A stretch of 58,186 bases of DNA from Leptospiraceae bacterium (GCA_020441005.1 JAGRNA010000071.1:1-58186); one strand, 5' to 3'. Positions 41,987 to 51,357 are shown, counted from the stretch's first letter. Numbers and translations are program-made. The notes: generated by a model from the letters alone, not told the origin.

Positions 41987-44863
41987 ATGGCCAAGAAGAA
42001 AGACGTAGCAACACTGAAACATTCCGCCGACAAGCGAACCAACATCCCCACCGCCGAATACGAATCCATGATGGATGAGTCCGACAAGACTCCCATTCGT
42101 CTGGCCTACGAGCGCAGAAACCGGGACCTGGATCCTCAACTGGTATGGCGGGGCAAAGATGAACAGGATTGGTCCGATCTTGTGGTCCATGCCCCTCCTC
42201 TGTACATCCAGGAGAAGGTGCATCCAAAAGCGCTCATTGACGATCTACTCAAGGAATCCGAACGCCGCCAGCGCGCCAGAGACGAAGAAGAAGCCCCCAG
42301 CCTATTTGGCGATCTTATGGGAGACTTCAATGGCCTGGACGATCCCGGCAAAAGCACCGAGTTCTATGCCCATCAGCAGAACTGGACCAACCGCATGATC
42401 CTGGGCGACTCATTGCAGGTGATGGCCAGCCTGGCGGAACGCGAAGGCCTTCGCGGACAGGTGCAATGCATTTATATTGATCCTCCTTACGGAATCAAGT
42501 TCAACTCCAACTTCCAGTGGAGCACCACCAGCCGGGACGTAAAGGACGGAAACAGAGATCACGTCACCCGGGAACCGGAGCAGGTAAAGGCCTTCCGCGA
42601 CACCTGGCGAGATGGCATCCATTCCTATCTGACCTATCTTCGCGATCGACTCACCGTGGCCCGGGATCTACTGAAAGACTCAGGCTCGATCTTTGTGCAG
42701 ATAGGCGATGAGAATGTGCACCGGGTGCGCGCATTGATGGATGAGGTGCTCGGAGAGGAGAACTTTGTTAGTCAGATTACAGCCACAAAAACAGGCGGCC
42801 AAACCGCGGAGCTACTCTCTGGAATCGCGGATTTCATCCTATGGTATGCGAAGAAACAGACCGACGCAAAATTCAATGCACTCTGGTATCCTAAGCTTTA
42901 TGGAGGGGATGGTGCCTCGAAATACACTCTTGCAGAGCTGACAGACGGAAGTAGATTACCGATATCTCAAATTGAAGATTTCGATACAAGTCTATCCGGC
43001 TATCGGATTTTTCGGAAGGACACGGTGACCAGCCAGCGTCCGCCCGGAGACTTTCCTGTTCCCTTTCGTGGACGCGAGATCCGACCGTCTCGCAATTATT
43101 GGAAGACTCATCTTGCGGGCATGATCCGTCTGGATCAAGCACGCCGATTGGAGCCGGAAGGTAAAGGGGTCGCCTACGTGCGCTATTTGGACGATTTCAG
43201 TGCTTACGAAATGCACAATGTCTGGACAGATGTAGGCGGTATTCAAAGTCGCAGCGACCCTAAGGTCTATGTCGTTCAATCGGCCTCAGAGTTGATAAAG
43301 CGCTGCATCCTGATGGCCACCGACCCCGGCGATCTGGTGCTGGATCCTACCTGCGGTTCCGGCACCACCGCCACCGTATGCGAACAATGGGGCCGACGCT
43401 GGATTACCATCGATACATCGCGGGTGGCGCTGGCCATTGCGCGATCCCGAATCATGGGGGCGCGCTATCCCTACTATCTACTGGCCGATAGCAAAGAAGG
43501 ACTGCAAAAAGAATCGGAAGTGTCGCGAACGACGGTGAAAGACCGGCCTGTGAAAGAAGACATTCGTCAGGGATTTGTCTACGAGCGGGTACCGCATATT
43601 ACGCTCAAGTCCATAGCCAACAATGCAGAGATCGATGTAATCTACGATAAATGGCAGGAAACCCTGGAGCCATTACGGGCCGATCTAAACAAGGAACTAT
43701 CGGTGAACTGGGAGGAATGGCAAATCCCTCGCGAGCTAAAGACAAAGGCCGAGGCAGAAAAAGAGAAGTCCGGCAAGTCAAAGAAGGCCAAAGACGATAC
43801 GGAATGGCCAGTAAAGGTCAGCGACAAAGCCAAAAAGCTCCACGAAAAGTGGTGGGAGGCCCGCATCGCCCGCCAGAAGGAAATCGATGCTTCTATAGCC
43901 GCCCAGGCCGATCAGGAGTATCTTTACGATCGGCCGTACGAAGATAAATCCAAAGTGCGGGTGGCCGGGCCGTTTACGGTAGAAAGTCTTTCGCCCCACC
44001 GCATGCTTGTGGTGGATGCTGACGGCGAAGTCATCGACCCACTCAAGAAGAAGATGCCCCAGGCCGCCGGTTCCGGCGATTCCGAAGATTTTGTGCAGAT
44101 GGTTCTGGACAATCTACTCACGGCGGGAGTGCAGCAGGCAGAGAAGTCCGATCGCATAGAGTTTCATTCCTTGAATGCCTGGCCAGGCGAATACGTATGC
44201 GCGGAAGGCAACTACTCCGAAGGCAAGAACGACCGACGGGCCGGCGTATTCGTAGGTCCGGAATTCGGCACCGTATCACGCGCGGATCTTGTAGCCGCTG
44301 CCCGGGAAGCGGCGGATGCAGGGTTCGATGTATTGATTGCCTGTGCGTTTAACTTTGATGCCCATGCCTCGGAATTCGACAAACTGGGCAAGATACCGAT
44401 ACTCAAAGCCCGCATGAATCCGGATCTGCATATGTCTTCGGAGCTCAAAAACACCGGCCAGGGAAACCTATTCGTGGTTTTTGGCGAGCCGGACATTGAG
44501 ATTCTGCCCGTCAAAGAAGGCGCCCAGAACAGCGATCTAATCCAGGTCAAGGTGCACGGAATCGATGTATTCAAACCCCAGACCGGCGAAATCGTAAGCG
44601 GCGATGCAGACAGCATTGCTCTGTGGTTCATAGACACAGACTACAACGAGGAAAGCTTCTTTGTACGACAGGCCTATTTTCTGGGCGCAAACGATCCCTA
44701 CAAAGCGCTGAAGACCACTCTGAAAGCAGAAATCAACGAAGATGCATGGAGCACTCTGAATAGCGATGTTTCCCGGCCCTTTGCGAAGCCCGCCGGTGGT
44801 CGCATCGCGGTGAAAGTGATTAACCACCTGGGAGATGAAGTAATGAAGGTCTTTCGGGTGTAG
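41987..44863 (+). CDS. mod: Type III DNA methyltransferase, Mod subunit
   Basis: 958 residues. The catalytic motif IV reads IYIDPPYG near residue 164, and the SAM-binding FxGxG-like motif is LDPTCGSGTTATV near residue 453. This order (catalytic before SAM motif) is that of beta-class N6-adenine methyltransferases such as type III Mod. Between and after them lie a target-recognition stretch and a long C-terminal region with lysine-rich helices (about 575-625). Mod recognises the site and protects it; with Res it makes the nuclease. Long for a Mod. Stop at 44863; no terminator stands out. Confidence 0.92.
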   Translation: MAKKKDVATLKHSADKRTNIPTAEYESMMDESDKTPIRLAYERRNRDLDPQLVWRGKDEQDWSDLVVHAPPLYIQEKVHPKALIDDLLKESERRQRARDEEEAPSLFGDLMGDFNGLDDPGKSTEFYAHQQNWTNRMILGDSLQVMASLAEREGLRGQVQCIYIDPPYGIKFNSNFQWSTTSRDVKDGNRDHVTREPEQVKAFRDTWRDGIHSYLTYLRDRLTVARDLLKDSGSIFVQIGDENVHRVRALMDEVLGEENFVSQITATKTGGQTAELLSGIADFILWYAKKQTDAKFNALWYPKLYGGDGASKYTLAELTDGSRLPISQIEDFDTSLSGYRIFRKDTVTSQRPPGDFPVPFRGREIRPSRNYWKTHLAGMIRLDQARRLEPEGKGVAYVRYLDDFSAYEMHNVWTDVGGIQSRSDPKVYVVQSASELIKRCILMATDPGDLVLDPTCGSGTTATVCEQWGRRWITIDTSRVALAIARSRIMGARYPYYLLADSKEGLQKESEVSRTTVKDRPVKEDIRQGFVYERVPHITLKSIANNAEIDVIYDKWQETLEPLRADLNKELSVNWEEWQIPRELKTKAEAEKEKSGKSKKAKDDTEWPVKVSDKAKKLHEKWWEARIARQKEIDASIAAQADQEYLYDRPYEDKSKVRVAGPFTVESLSPHRMLVVDADGEVIDPLKKKMPQAAGSGDSEDFVQMVLDNLLTAGVQQAEKSDRIEFHSLNAWPGEYVCAEGNYSEGKNDRRAGVFVGPEFGTVSRADLVAAAREAADAGFDVLIACAFNFDAHASEFDKLGKIPILKARMNPDLHMSSELKNTGQGNLFVVFGEPDIEILPVKEGAQNSDLIQVKVHGIDVFKPQTGEIVSGDADSIALWFIDTDYNEESFFVRQAYFLGANDPYKALKTTLKAEINEDAWSTLNSDVSRPFAKPAGGRIAVKVINHLGDEVMKVFRV

Positions 44864-44980
44864 AGGGGTCGGATTTTTTAAAATGCTCCTGAATATGTTG
44901 CAAAAATCCACTTCATTATTGGATAATTAGCAAATAACACCACCGATTGCTAAAAAAATCACAACTCACTTAAATATCAC

Positions 44981-45010
44981 TTGACAAGAATTTAGTACCT
45001 CGCATAATAT
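44981..45010 (+). promoter_or_regulatory. Strong promoter of the CBASS leader
   Basis: TTGACA (44981-44986) is perfect and is followed after 16-18 bases by overlapping CATAAT/TAATAT (45003-45010). Transcription would begin near 45016, leaving a leader of about 260 bases before the CD-NTase ATG. The stretch 44864-44980 before it is AT-rich with nothing else visible. Confidence 0.75.
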
Positions 45011-45015
45011 TTGGT

Positions 45016-45277
45016 TGGAGACATAAAAAAACAAATCCTCAAGCGGGAACTTGAGGATTTGAACGGAAAGATCCGTTTGGACTTAGCTGACTACGTCAAC
45101 TGTTGCTTCGGTAGATGCTAATACCGGTCCTGACTTAGTCAAGCATTTCTAAACACTTTTCTTTATCTTTAATGAGACCTCCTAAAGCCTCATTAAAGAT
45201 TATGTCACTAATAAGAAGCTATTGAGTCAAAGATCATTGATTCAACAGCTTCAATTATTACTTCAAAGGAGAGTGTT
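45016..45277 (+). ncRNA. Structured leader or small RNA before the CD-NTase gene
   Basis: Three clear hairpins follow the promoter. The first is 12 bp and perfect (45032-45043 with 45050-45061, loop CGGGAA). The second is 6 bp (AACGGA 45062-45067, TCCGTT 45072-45077). The third is 11 bp and perfect (TCTTTAATGAG 45166-45176, CTCATTAAAGA 45189-45199) with a 12-base loop containing CTCCT (45179-45183). Small stems such as CGGTA/TACCG lie between. A strong SD (AAAGGAGAG, 45265-45273) precedes the ATG. It contains no plausible gene. It could act as a leader controlling the operon or be a separate RNA. Confidence 0.5.
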
Positions 45278-46393
45278 ATGAAAACACCATTAGAACAACT
45301 ATTACAAAAAATCGGACAATCACTGGATTTGCCGCCACATATCAGTGACCAGGTAGCCGTGCATTACAAAACCGTTCAGAAATGGATTTGTGAAGGCGAC
45401 TATTTTAAGAAATTCGATATTTTAGTGTATCCACAAGGCTCTTATGCTTTGGGGACAGTCAATAAGCCAATGCTCGATGGCGAAGAATTCGATCTGGATT
45501 TCATTCTGGAAATTACTGATACACAATTAGGTGATCCACCAACACCATCTGAATTGCGATCTCAACTACTAAAAAGGCTCAGAGAGAACGCCAACTATGC
45601 GCCTAAATTGCATCCTAAAAATCGCTGTGCCCAAATCCAGTTTTCTGGTCAATTCCACATGGATGTAATTCCTGCTCGTTGCCGCAATCAAAGCAGCATA
45701 GATAGTCGTATTCTAATCCCTGATCATAGTCTGCAAGACTGGACATACAGTAATCCAAAAGGTTATATTGAATGGTTTGAAGCTCAGTGCAATAAAACAG
45801 TGGAAAGAGTCCAGTTTGATGAACATGTGACCCTCTCAGGAGAGGTTGAGGTAGAACCTTTACCTGCTCATGAAACAAATGACCATAAAAAGCCGCTTCA
45901 ACAAGCCGTACGGATTATGAAACATCACCGCGATTTATTTTTTGCTGAAAACCCGGAGAAAAAACCGATAAGCATTATTTTAACTACTTTGGCTGGCAAG
46001 TATTACTCTGGTGAAAATACTGTGCATGGAGCAATTAAGCAAATTCTCAGCTCTATATACTCCAATCTTTTATCGCAAACCGAAATCCCGACAATAACAA
46101 ATCCATCTGATAAAGATGAGAACTTCGCAGAGAAATGGATCCAAACACCTGTGTTGTATTCAGTATTCAAAGCTTATATAAGAGAATTCATTGTATTTTG
46201 GGATCAACTCGAAAATCAACTTACAGATAGCAATCTTAGATCACTTAAAGAAAAACTTGGCGAGGATATTGTTCACAGAGAGTACAATCAACTGGATGGT
46301 TCCAATTCTCACCGGGCTAAAGAAAGCTCGCCAATTCCAGTTATTACCAATAATGCCCAGCCAAAACCATGGAAAGAGGCGATTTCAATGTGA
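45278..46393 (+). CDS. CBASS cyclic-oligonucleotide synthase (CD-NTase)
   Basis: 371 residues. The nucleotidyltransferase core shows Gly54-Ser55 in PQGSYALGT, the Asp72/Asp74 pair in EEFDLDFILEI and the third acid in FHMDVIPAR, the pattern of cGAS/DncV-like enzymes. A helical C-terminal part follows. On phage infection such enzymes make a cyclic di- or trinucleotide that switches on the effector. The next genes (E2-like, CapV phospholipase) identify a CBASS operon. The clade and product nucleotide cannot be given from sequence alone. AT-rich codon use is unlike the core genes. Confidence 0.9.
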   Translation: MKTPLEQLLQKIGQSLDLPPHISDQVAVHYKTVQKWICEGDYFKKFDILVYPQGSYALGTVNKPMLDGEEFDLDFILEITDTQLGDPPTPSELRSQLLKRLRENANYAPKLHPKNRCAQIQFSGQFHMDVIPARCRNQSSIDSRILIPDHSLQDWTYSNPKGYIEWFEAQCNKTVERVQFDEHVTLSGEVEVEPLPAHETNDHKKPLQQAVRIMKHHRDLFFAENPEKKPISIILTTLAGKYYSGENTVHGAIKQILSSIYSNLLSQTEIPTITNPSDKDENFAEKWIQTPVLYSVFKAYIREFIVFWDQLENQLTDSNLRSLKEKLGEDIVHREYNQLDGSNSHRAKESSPIPVITNNAQPKPWKEAISM

Positions 46394-47046
46394 ATTCGCA
46401 TTTAGAAAAGGAGAAGCTGAGTGTGCTGTCCAAATACACTCAGCTCGAATCTGAATACAATAAAGAAAGCCTGACCCTCAAAGGGACTGTGTTATTCATA
46501 TATGACTACAAGGGATATGCACTTGAGTGCTTATATAAATTAAGGATTGTAGTTCCTAACAATTTTCCAGCTGAATGGCCTTTGGTTTATGAAGTTGGTG
46601 GTAAAGTACGGAAGTCATTTCACGTCAATGCTACGGGCTCCTTGTGCCTTGGATCCTCACTCAGAATTCAGAGCATACTTCGACCCAATCCCTCACTCCT
46701 CAACTTTATTGAAAAGATAGTCTTTCCATTTCTATTTAGCAATGAATACTTTTCAATTTATAGAGTAACACCCTTTGGCGAACTGGAGCACGGTGGCGCC
46801 GGCCTATATCAGGACTACCAGGAAATCCTGGCAATTACAGATATTAATCAAATCATTTCATTTATCGAAAAACTTCCAAATCTCTATCGAGGACATAGCC
46901 TATGCCCCTGTGGATCAAATAAAAAACTTCGCAATTGCCATAGTAGCGCAGTTCGGGATTTGTTAGATGTCCCTTCTAAAGCCTTAAAATCAGAGCTTTG
47001 CAACTTGAAAGACTTTAGTCGCTCAATAACGGGATTGGCGAGGTAA
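46369..47046 (+). CDS. CBASS E2-like protein with SEC-C zinc tail (short type II)
   Basis: 225 residues from the ATG at 46369 (25-base overlap with the CD-NTase gene); a GTG at 46390, overlapping the stop as GTGA with AAGAGG upstream, is equally likely. The N-terminal ~130 residues fit prokaryotic E2 folds: LKIRIVVPNNFP-like LYKLRIVVPNNFPAEWPLVYE, then a conserved His and the putative catalytic Cys in FHVNATGSLCLGS. No E1 or JAB gene follows, so this is the short type II form. The C-terminus has CPCGSNKKLRNCH, a SEC-C-type zinc-binding motif. By family, the E2 conjugates or primes the CD-NTase. Confidence 0.82.
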   Translation: MERGDFNVNSHLEKEKLSVLSKYTQLESEYNKESLTLKGTVLFIYDYKGYALECLYKLRIVVPNNFPAEWPLVYEVGGKVRKSFHVNATGSLCLGSSLRIQSILRPNPSLLNFIEKIVFPFLFSNEYFSIYRVTPFGELEHGGAGLYQDYQEILAITDINQIISFIEKLPNLYRGHSLCPCGSNKKLRNCHSSAVRDLLDVPSKALKSELCNLKDFSRSITGLAR

Positions 47047-47050
47047 GAAA

Positions 47051-47956
47051 ATGAAATTTAAAATACTATCAATCGATGGAGGCGGAATAAGAGGCGTTTA
47101 TCCCGCACATATTTTGCAAAGAATTGAAGAGAACTTTTCCATCAAGTGTGGTGAGCATTTTAACATGATTGCTGGCACAAGTACAGGGTCAATCATCGCA
47201 GCGGCTTTGGCTATGGCAATTCCGGCTCAAACGATCAAAGATATGTATTTCAATCATGGTGCTGATATTTTCCAAAAACAATTCGGTGGGGCCTTGAAAC
47301 TTTTTAAATCAAGGTATTCAATGCATCAGTTAAAAAGCATCTTGTATGATGTGTTTAAAGATAAAAGACTTGGTGAGATTAGTGCCCCTCTAATGATATT
47401 TGCTACAAATATTGTAAGTGGATGTGTACATGTGTTCAAATCTGCATACAGCCAAGACTTTGTCCGAGATCAAAATGTTAAGATAGTCGATGCGGTTATG
47501 GCATCCTGTGCAGCGCCAACCTTTTTCGATCCACATAGGATGGAAGATTACATGCTTTCCGACGGCGGCTTATGGGCCAACAATCCATCTTTAGCTGCTT
47601 ATATCGAGGCAACTACTCGATTAAATCAACCTCCGGCAAACGTTAAAGTCTTTTCAATTGGAACTGGTACGGGAAAAACTGTGTATAGTTTTCATAACAT
47701 ACAAAAAAAATGGTGGGGATTCTTGACTGGCTGGCGCAGAGAGGCGTTGATAAATTTAATCTTAAATTCTCAATCCGAATCCACTTCAAATATGGTGAAA
47801 CTTCTCTTAAAAGATAACTATTTAAGAATCAATTTTAATTCTGACAAAGAGCTTTCTTTGGATCAGGCGAAATGGCTTCCCCATTTTAAATCTTATGCAG
47901 ACAGCGATTTCACCCACAACTCAAAACAGATCAGGGAATTTATTGAAATTCAATAA
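47051..47956 (+). CDS. capV: Patatin-like phospholipase CBASS effector (CapV)
   Basis: 301 residues. All patatin motifs are present: the oxyanion loop GGGIRG at 10-15, the nucleophile in GTSTG (Ser44), and the catalytic Asp in DGG (Asp171), with TNIV and CAAPTFF between. CapV effectors bind the cyclic dinucleotide made by the CD-NTase and degrade membrane phospholipids, killing the infected cell. It starts 4 bases after the E2 stop, so the three genes are one operon. No terminator stands out in the 135 bases downstream (47957-48091), only a 6-bp GTCAGT/ACTGAC stem. Confidence 0.9.
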   Translation: MKFKILSIDGGGIRGVYPAHILQRIEENFSIKCGEHFNMIAGTSTGSIIAAALAMAIPAQTIKDMYFNHGADIFQKQFGGALKLFKSRYSMHQLKSILYDVFKDKRLGEISAPLMIFATNIVSGCVHVFKSAYSQDFVRDQNVKIVDAVMASCAAPTFFDPHRMEDYMLSDGGLWANNPSLAAYIEATTRLNQPPANVKVFSIGTGTGKTVYSFHNIQKKWWGFLTGWRREALINLILNSQSESTSNMVKLLLKDNYLRINFNSDKELSLDQAKWLPHFKSYADSDFTHNSKQIREFIEIQ

Positions 47957-48091
47957 TTCTAGCGCACTCTTCTTACGTCTGGTGCCTGTTCTGGCTTAAA
48001 ATATTGACGAATGACGCCTGTCTTTTGGTCAGTGAATTTTGTAAACTGACAGTGCCCCCGATTCCCGGAAGGCCTCCGCTTTTATTGGCTG

Positions 48092-49486
48092 TCAGTCCGC
48101 CGCAGTCAGTGTCTGACTACAGAGTTTCAGGTTTAACCGGGCAAAGGTTTGATCAAATATCAAAGCCAGCAAGAGCAGCCATAGCGCAAAGCCGGCCCAA
48201 AGGCCCATTGTGCCCATTTCCAGGTACAAACCAAGCAGCCAGCTGACCGGCAGAAAAAAAAGGATGCTGCTCAAGCTGTAGATTGTCAGGACTTGCATCA
48301 CCCGGCCGGCGCTGCGCAGGGCCATGGCCATTGTCATCTGCCAGCCGTCAGCGGCCTGTACGATCGACATGATCAAAACGGCTTGCAGCGCATCCTGGAT
48401 CACATTCTGATCATCAGTGAAGAGCTGCAGTACCCACGGGGCCTGCCAAAAGACAAACAGACCGATCACACTCATCAAGGTGGATGCAAACAGAGCGCTG
48501 CGCAGTGTTCCCGCACGGGCAATACGGTACTGCTGCCGTGCAATGCGAATACCAAGCAAAGTGGTGGCCGCGACACCGAATCCAAAACCCGGCATAAAGG
48601 CTACACTGAAAATTGCGATCAGCACATTGCTGGCGGCAACCGCAGTGGTACCGATCTCGGCCGCCAGCTTGAAGAACAGGCTGAAGCTCAGATTCAGCAT
48701 CAGGTTATCGATGGCTGCCGGTGATCCAATCAGTATCATTTGTCGCAGGACGGCGGCATTGATACGGACGCGCTCAAACCATGCTGGCTGCCAATACTGC
48801 CTGAAATCGGGTCGCAGCAGCATGATCGTCAGGTACAAAAGACCGGGCAGACTTGCCAGACTGGAAGCCAGGGCGGCTCCGTTGGTGCCCATCTGCGGTA
48901 ATCCGAGGTTGCCGAAGATCAACAGCCAATTGCCCAGAATGTTGGTTACCATGATCAGGATGGATGCGATAAATCCGGTTTCGGTGCGTCCCAGGCCGTC
49001 AAACCAGGCTCGCAGGCCGAAAACCAGGAACCAGCTGATCAGGCCGGTCAGCCGCCATAAAAAGAAATCCGTCGTTTGCTGCTGGAACTCCGAGCCATCA
49101 GCGAGCACATGGACGATCCATGGGGCCGCGGGCCATAAGCACAGCGTAATCAGGATACCGGTTAGCAAGGTCAGCAGGATGGAGCTGAACAGGGTTTGCC
49201 CCAGCCGCAGCCTGTCCCGGGCGCCGAAGTAACGCGCTGTCAAAATCTGGATTCCAAAACTGGCACCCATCAAAAAGGATAGCACAGTCCAAAAAACAAC
49301 TCCGCCCATTCCGGCAGCAGCCAGGGCAGGCGCTCCCAGCTGTCCGACCATCAGAGTGTCGGCGAGCATCACCAGAGTGGTCGTGCTCATCCCCAACATG
49401 ACCGGCAAAGACAGGCGCCAGACCCGCCGGTTTAGCAGAGTCGGTCCGTAGAAAATCTTGATTCTGTGCCATACAACGGCGAGCAT
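48092..49486 (-). CDS. MATE-family multidrug exporter
   Basis: 464 residues with twelve hydrophobic segments in two halves. The first half has SLPVMLGMSTTTLVMLADTLMVGQLG, the typical opening of MATE (NorM/DinF-like) transporters, and then LMGASFGIQILTARYFGA. The second half repeats this with SPAAIDNLMLNLSFSLFFKLAAEIG. They export cations or drugs using Na+ or H+ gradients; the substrate is not predictable. It follows the MBOAT gene on the same strand (24-base gap), so both likely share a transcript. Confidence 0.9.
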   Translation of the reverse strand: MLAVVWHRIKIFYGPTLLNRRVWRLSLPVMLGMSTTTLVMLADTLMVGQLGAPALAAAGMGGVVFWTVLSFLMGASFGIQILTARYFGARDRLRLGQTLFSSILLTLLTGILITLCLWPAAPWIVHVLADGSEFQQQTTDFFLWRLTGLISWFLVFGLRAWFDGLGRTETGFIASILIMVTNILGNWLLIFGNLGLPQMGTNGAALASSLASLPGLLYLTIMLLRPDFRQYWQPAWFERVRINAAVLRQMILIGSPAAIDNLMLNLSFSLFFKLAAEIGTTAVAASNVLIAIFSVAFMPGFGFGVAATTLLGIRIARQQYRIARAGTLRSALFASTLMSVIGLFVFWQAPWVLQLFTDDQNVIQDALQAVLIMSIVQAADGWQMTMAMALRSAGRVMQVLTIYSLSSILFFLPVSWLLGLYLEMGTMGLWAGFALWLLLLALIFDQTFARLNLKLCSQTLTAAD

Positions 49487-49510
49487 GTTCAGGTTTGCCG
49501 CACTGTTGTC

Positions 49511-50923
49511 TTAAAAAGAAAAATAAATAAACGAGCCGCTGGTATCGCCATACATGCCGACTAGTAAAGTTATTAATATACTGCCCAGGCCGACCAAAGC
49601 GTAGCGCAGTCCCCGTCTGGAACCCAGCCAGTTTTTCAAACGGTCGGAATACTGTAAATAATTGAATACTAGAACAACAATGCACAGCACGATAACCAGC
49701 CCGAACCTGGCCAGTATGCTGCCTCGTTGGCCGACCGCAATCCCGCCGAAAATCTGAAAGGCCTGTTCAATGCCCGGCGATGCAAACAGAATCCCGCTGA
49801 TCCCGAACAAAAACCAGGTCCAGAATTTTCGCATCCCTTCGGCCCATAAAGTTTCGGGTAGAATGCGGATCTTGTTCTGGCTCATGAAGCGTTCGACGGC
49901 GATAATAAAACCCATATAAATCCCCCACACCAGCATTGTCCAGTTGGCTCCATGCCATAGTCCGCCCAAACCCATGGTGACCAGCAGATTTATATAAGTG
50001 GCGGCCTCGCCGCGCCGGGATCCGCCTAATGGAAAATAGATATAATCACGCAGCCAGGTAGACAGTGTGATGTGCCAACGCCGCCAAAGTTCGCTCATGC
50101 TGCTGGATAGGAACGGTCCGGTAAAGTTTTCCGGAATTTCGTATCCCAGTAGTTTGGACATCCCGCGCGCCATGTCGGTGTAACCCGAAAAATCGGCATA
50201 GATCTGCGAGATAAAGCCCGGGATCAGGATGATGAGCATGGTAAAGTCATACGACTCGGGCCTTTGAAAAACAGGCCCGATTACAGCGCCGATCTGGTCA
50301 GCAATCAGCACCTTTTTGAATATACCCTGCAGCAATAAAAGCGAGCCGTTGAGCATACGGTCTTCTGTGGCCCGAGGCTGATCAATCTGTTCGATAAAGT
50401 CAGTCGAACGCATGATCGGACCGGCGATAAATTGCGGGAAATACAGAATAAACACAATGTACTTGCGCAGGATAATCTGCTCGCTGATGGTACCGCGGTA
50501 ACAATCAACCAGATAAGCGATAATCTGAAAGGTATAAAAACTGATCGCGATTGGCAGTATAATTTCAATGCCGTAATCGCCTTGCAGGTTCCGGCGGATA
50601 TCAATCAGGTATTCGAGACCAAACAGATGACCCAGTCCCGCAGCAAATAAATAAAAATATTTAAAGAATGCCAGATTGAGTACCAAGAGACCGACACCGA
50701 CCGCCAGGGCAGCTTTCGATTTGTGCCGTACAATCGGGATGCTGATGTAGTAGCTGAAAAATAGAATGAACAAGAAGAGCAGGAGGAAGGGAAAACTGTA
50801 CCAGCCGTAAAAAATAAAACTGGCAATAATAATCAGAATATGTTTGCCCCGTACTGGCAGCGGCCAGTAGGCCAGGTAAAACACCACAAAAAGGATCAGA
50901 AAAATGGCTGAATTAAACAGCAT
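49511..50923 (-). CDS. MBOAT-family membrane O-acyltransferase (AlgI-like)
   Basis: 470 residues with about ten membrane segments. The MBOAT catalytic histidine lies in LGGLWHGANWTMLVWG. Other family marks are YFPQFIAGPIMRSTDFI, YADFSGYTDMARGMSKLLGY and SMSELWRRWHITLSTWLRDYIYFPLGG. These are the marks of the AlgI/DltB group, which move acyl groups across the inner membrane onto extracytoplasmic sugars or proteins. Acceptor unknown; no AlgJ/AlgX-like partner is seen nearby. Part of a minus-strand run (Hpt, MBOAT, MATE). Confidence 0.92.
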   Translation of the reverse strand: MLFNSAIFLILFVVFYLAYWPLPVRGKHILIIIASFIFYGWYSFPFLLLFLFILFFSYYISIPIVRHKSKAALAVGVGLLVLNLAFFKYFYLFAAGLGHLFGLEYLIDIRRNLQGDYGIEIILPIAISFYTFQIIAYLVDCYRGTISEQIILRKYIVFILYFPQFIAGPIMRSTDFIEQIDQPRATEDRMLNGSLLLLQGIFKKVLIADQIGAVIGPVFQRPESYDFTMLIILIPGFISQIYADFSGYTDMARGMSKLLGYEIPENFTGPFLSSSMSELWRRWHITLSTWLRDYIYFPLGGSRRGEAATYINLLVTMGLGGLWHGANWTMLVWGIYMGFIIAVERFMSQNKIRILPETLWAEGMRKFWTWFLFGISGILFASPGIEQAFQIFGGIAVGQRGSILARFGLVIVLCIVVLVFNYLQYSDRLKNWLGSRRGLRYALVGLGSILITLLVGMYGDTSGSFIYFSF

Positions 50924-50950
50924 AGGAATTAATGCAATGGAACCCGGGTT

Positions 50951-51247
50951 CTAGATGTAGCTGATTTCTACCTTTGCCAGGAAATCCTGCAGCTGGCTGA
51001 GTCCTTGCTGAATCGCTTCGCTTTGTTTTTTTTCGGCGGCTGATTCAATTGTCAGGCCGCATTCCGATACAAAGTCCAGGCCATAACCGCCGCCGGAGCC
51101 TTTCATATTGTGGCCGAGTATGCGGCAGGTTTCAAAGTCATCGCTTTGCAGAGCGGCGTCTATATCGACAGCCTTCTTTTTCAAGTTCCCGATGTAGGTC
51201 GGGATCAGCTCTTCGAGTTCACTGTCAATTTCAACCTTGTAATCCAT
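50951..51247 (-). CDS. Stand-alone Hpt phosphotransfer protein
   Basis: 98 residues, all-helical. The phosphorylatable His lies in CRILGHNMKGSGGGYGLDFVSE, matching the H-x-(M/L)-K-G-S-G/A pattern of Hpt domains. Single-domain Hpt proteins pass phosphate between hybrid kinases and response regulators. The hybrid kinase at 8451-6565 is a conceivable donor but is far away. Its start lies 110 bases after the stop of the preceding gene. Confidence 0.88.
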   Translation of the reverse strand: MDYKVEIDSELEELIPTYIGNLKKKAVDIDAALQSDDFETCRILGHNMKGSGGGYGLDFVSECGLTIESAAEKKQSEAIQQGLSQLQDFLAKVEISYI

Positions 51248-51357
51248 ACCTGATCAATCTAGGAGCATACTTGGAACACTGGTCAAAATCGCAAGGTGGA
51301 TTTTTAATCTAAAAAGCTCGATTTGCGGCTGTCCACAGGGCTGATCGGCCGGTCGGA

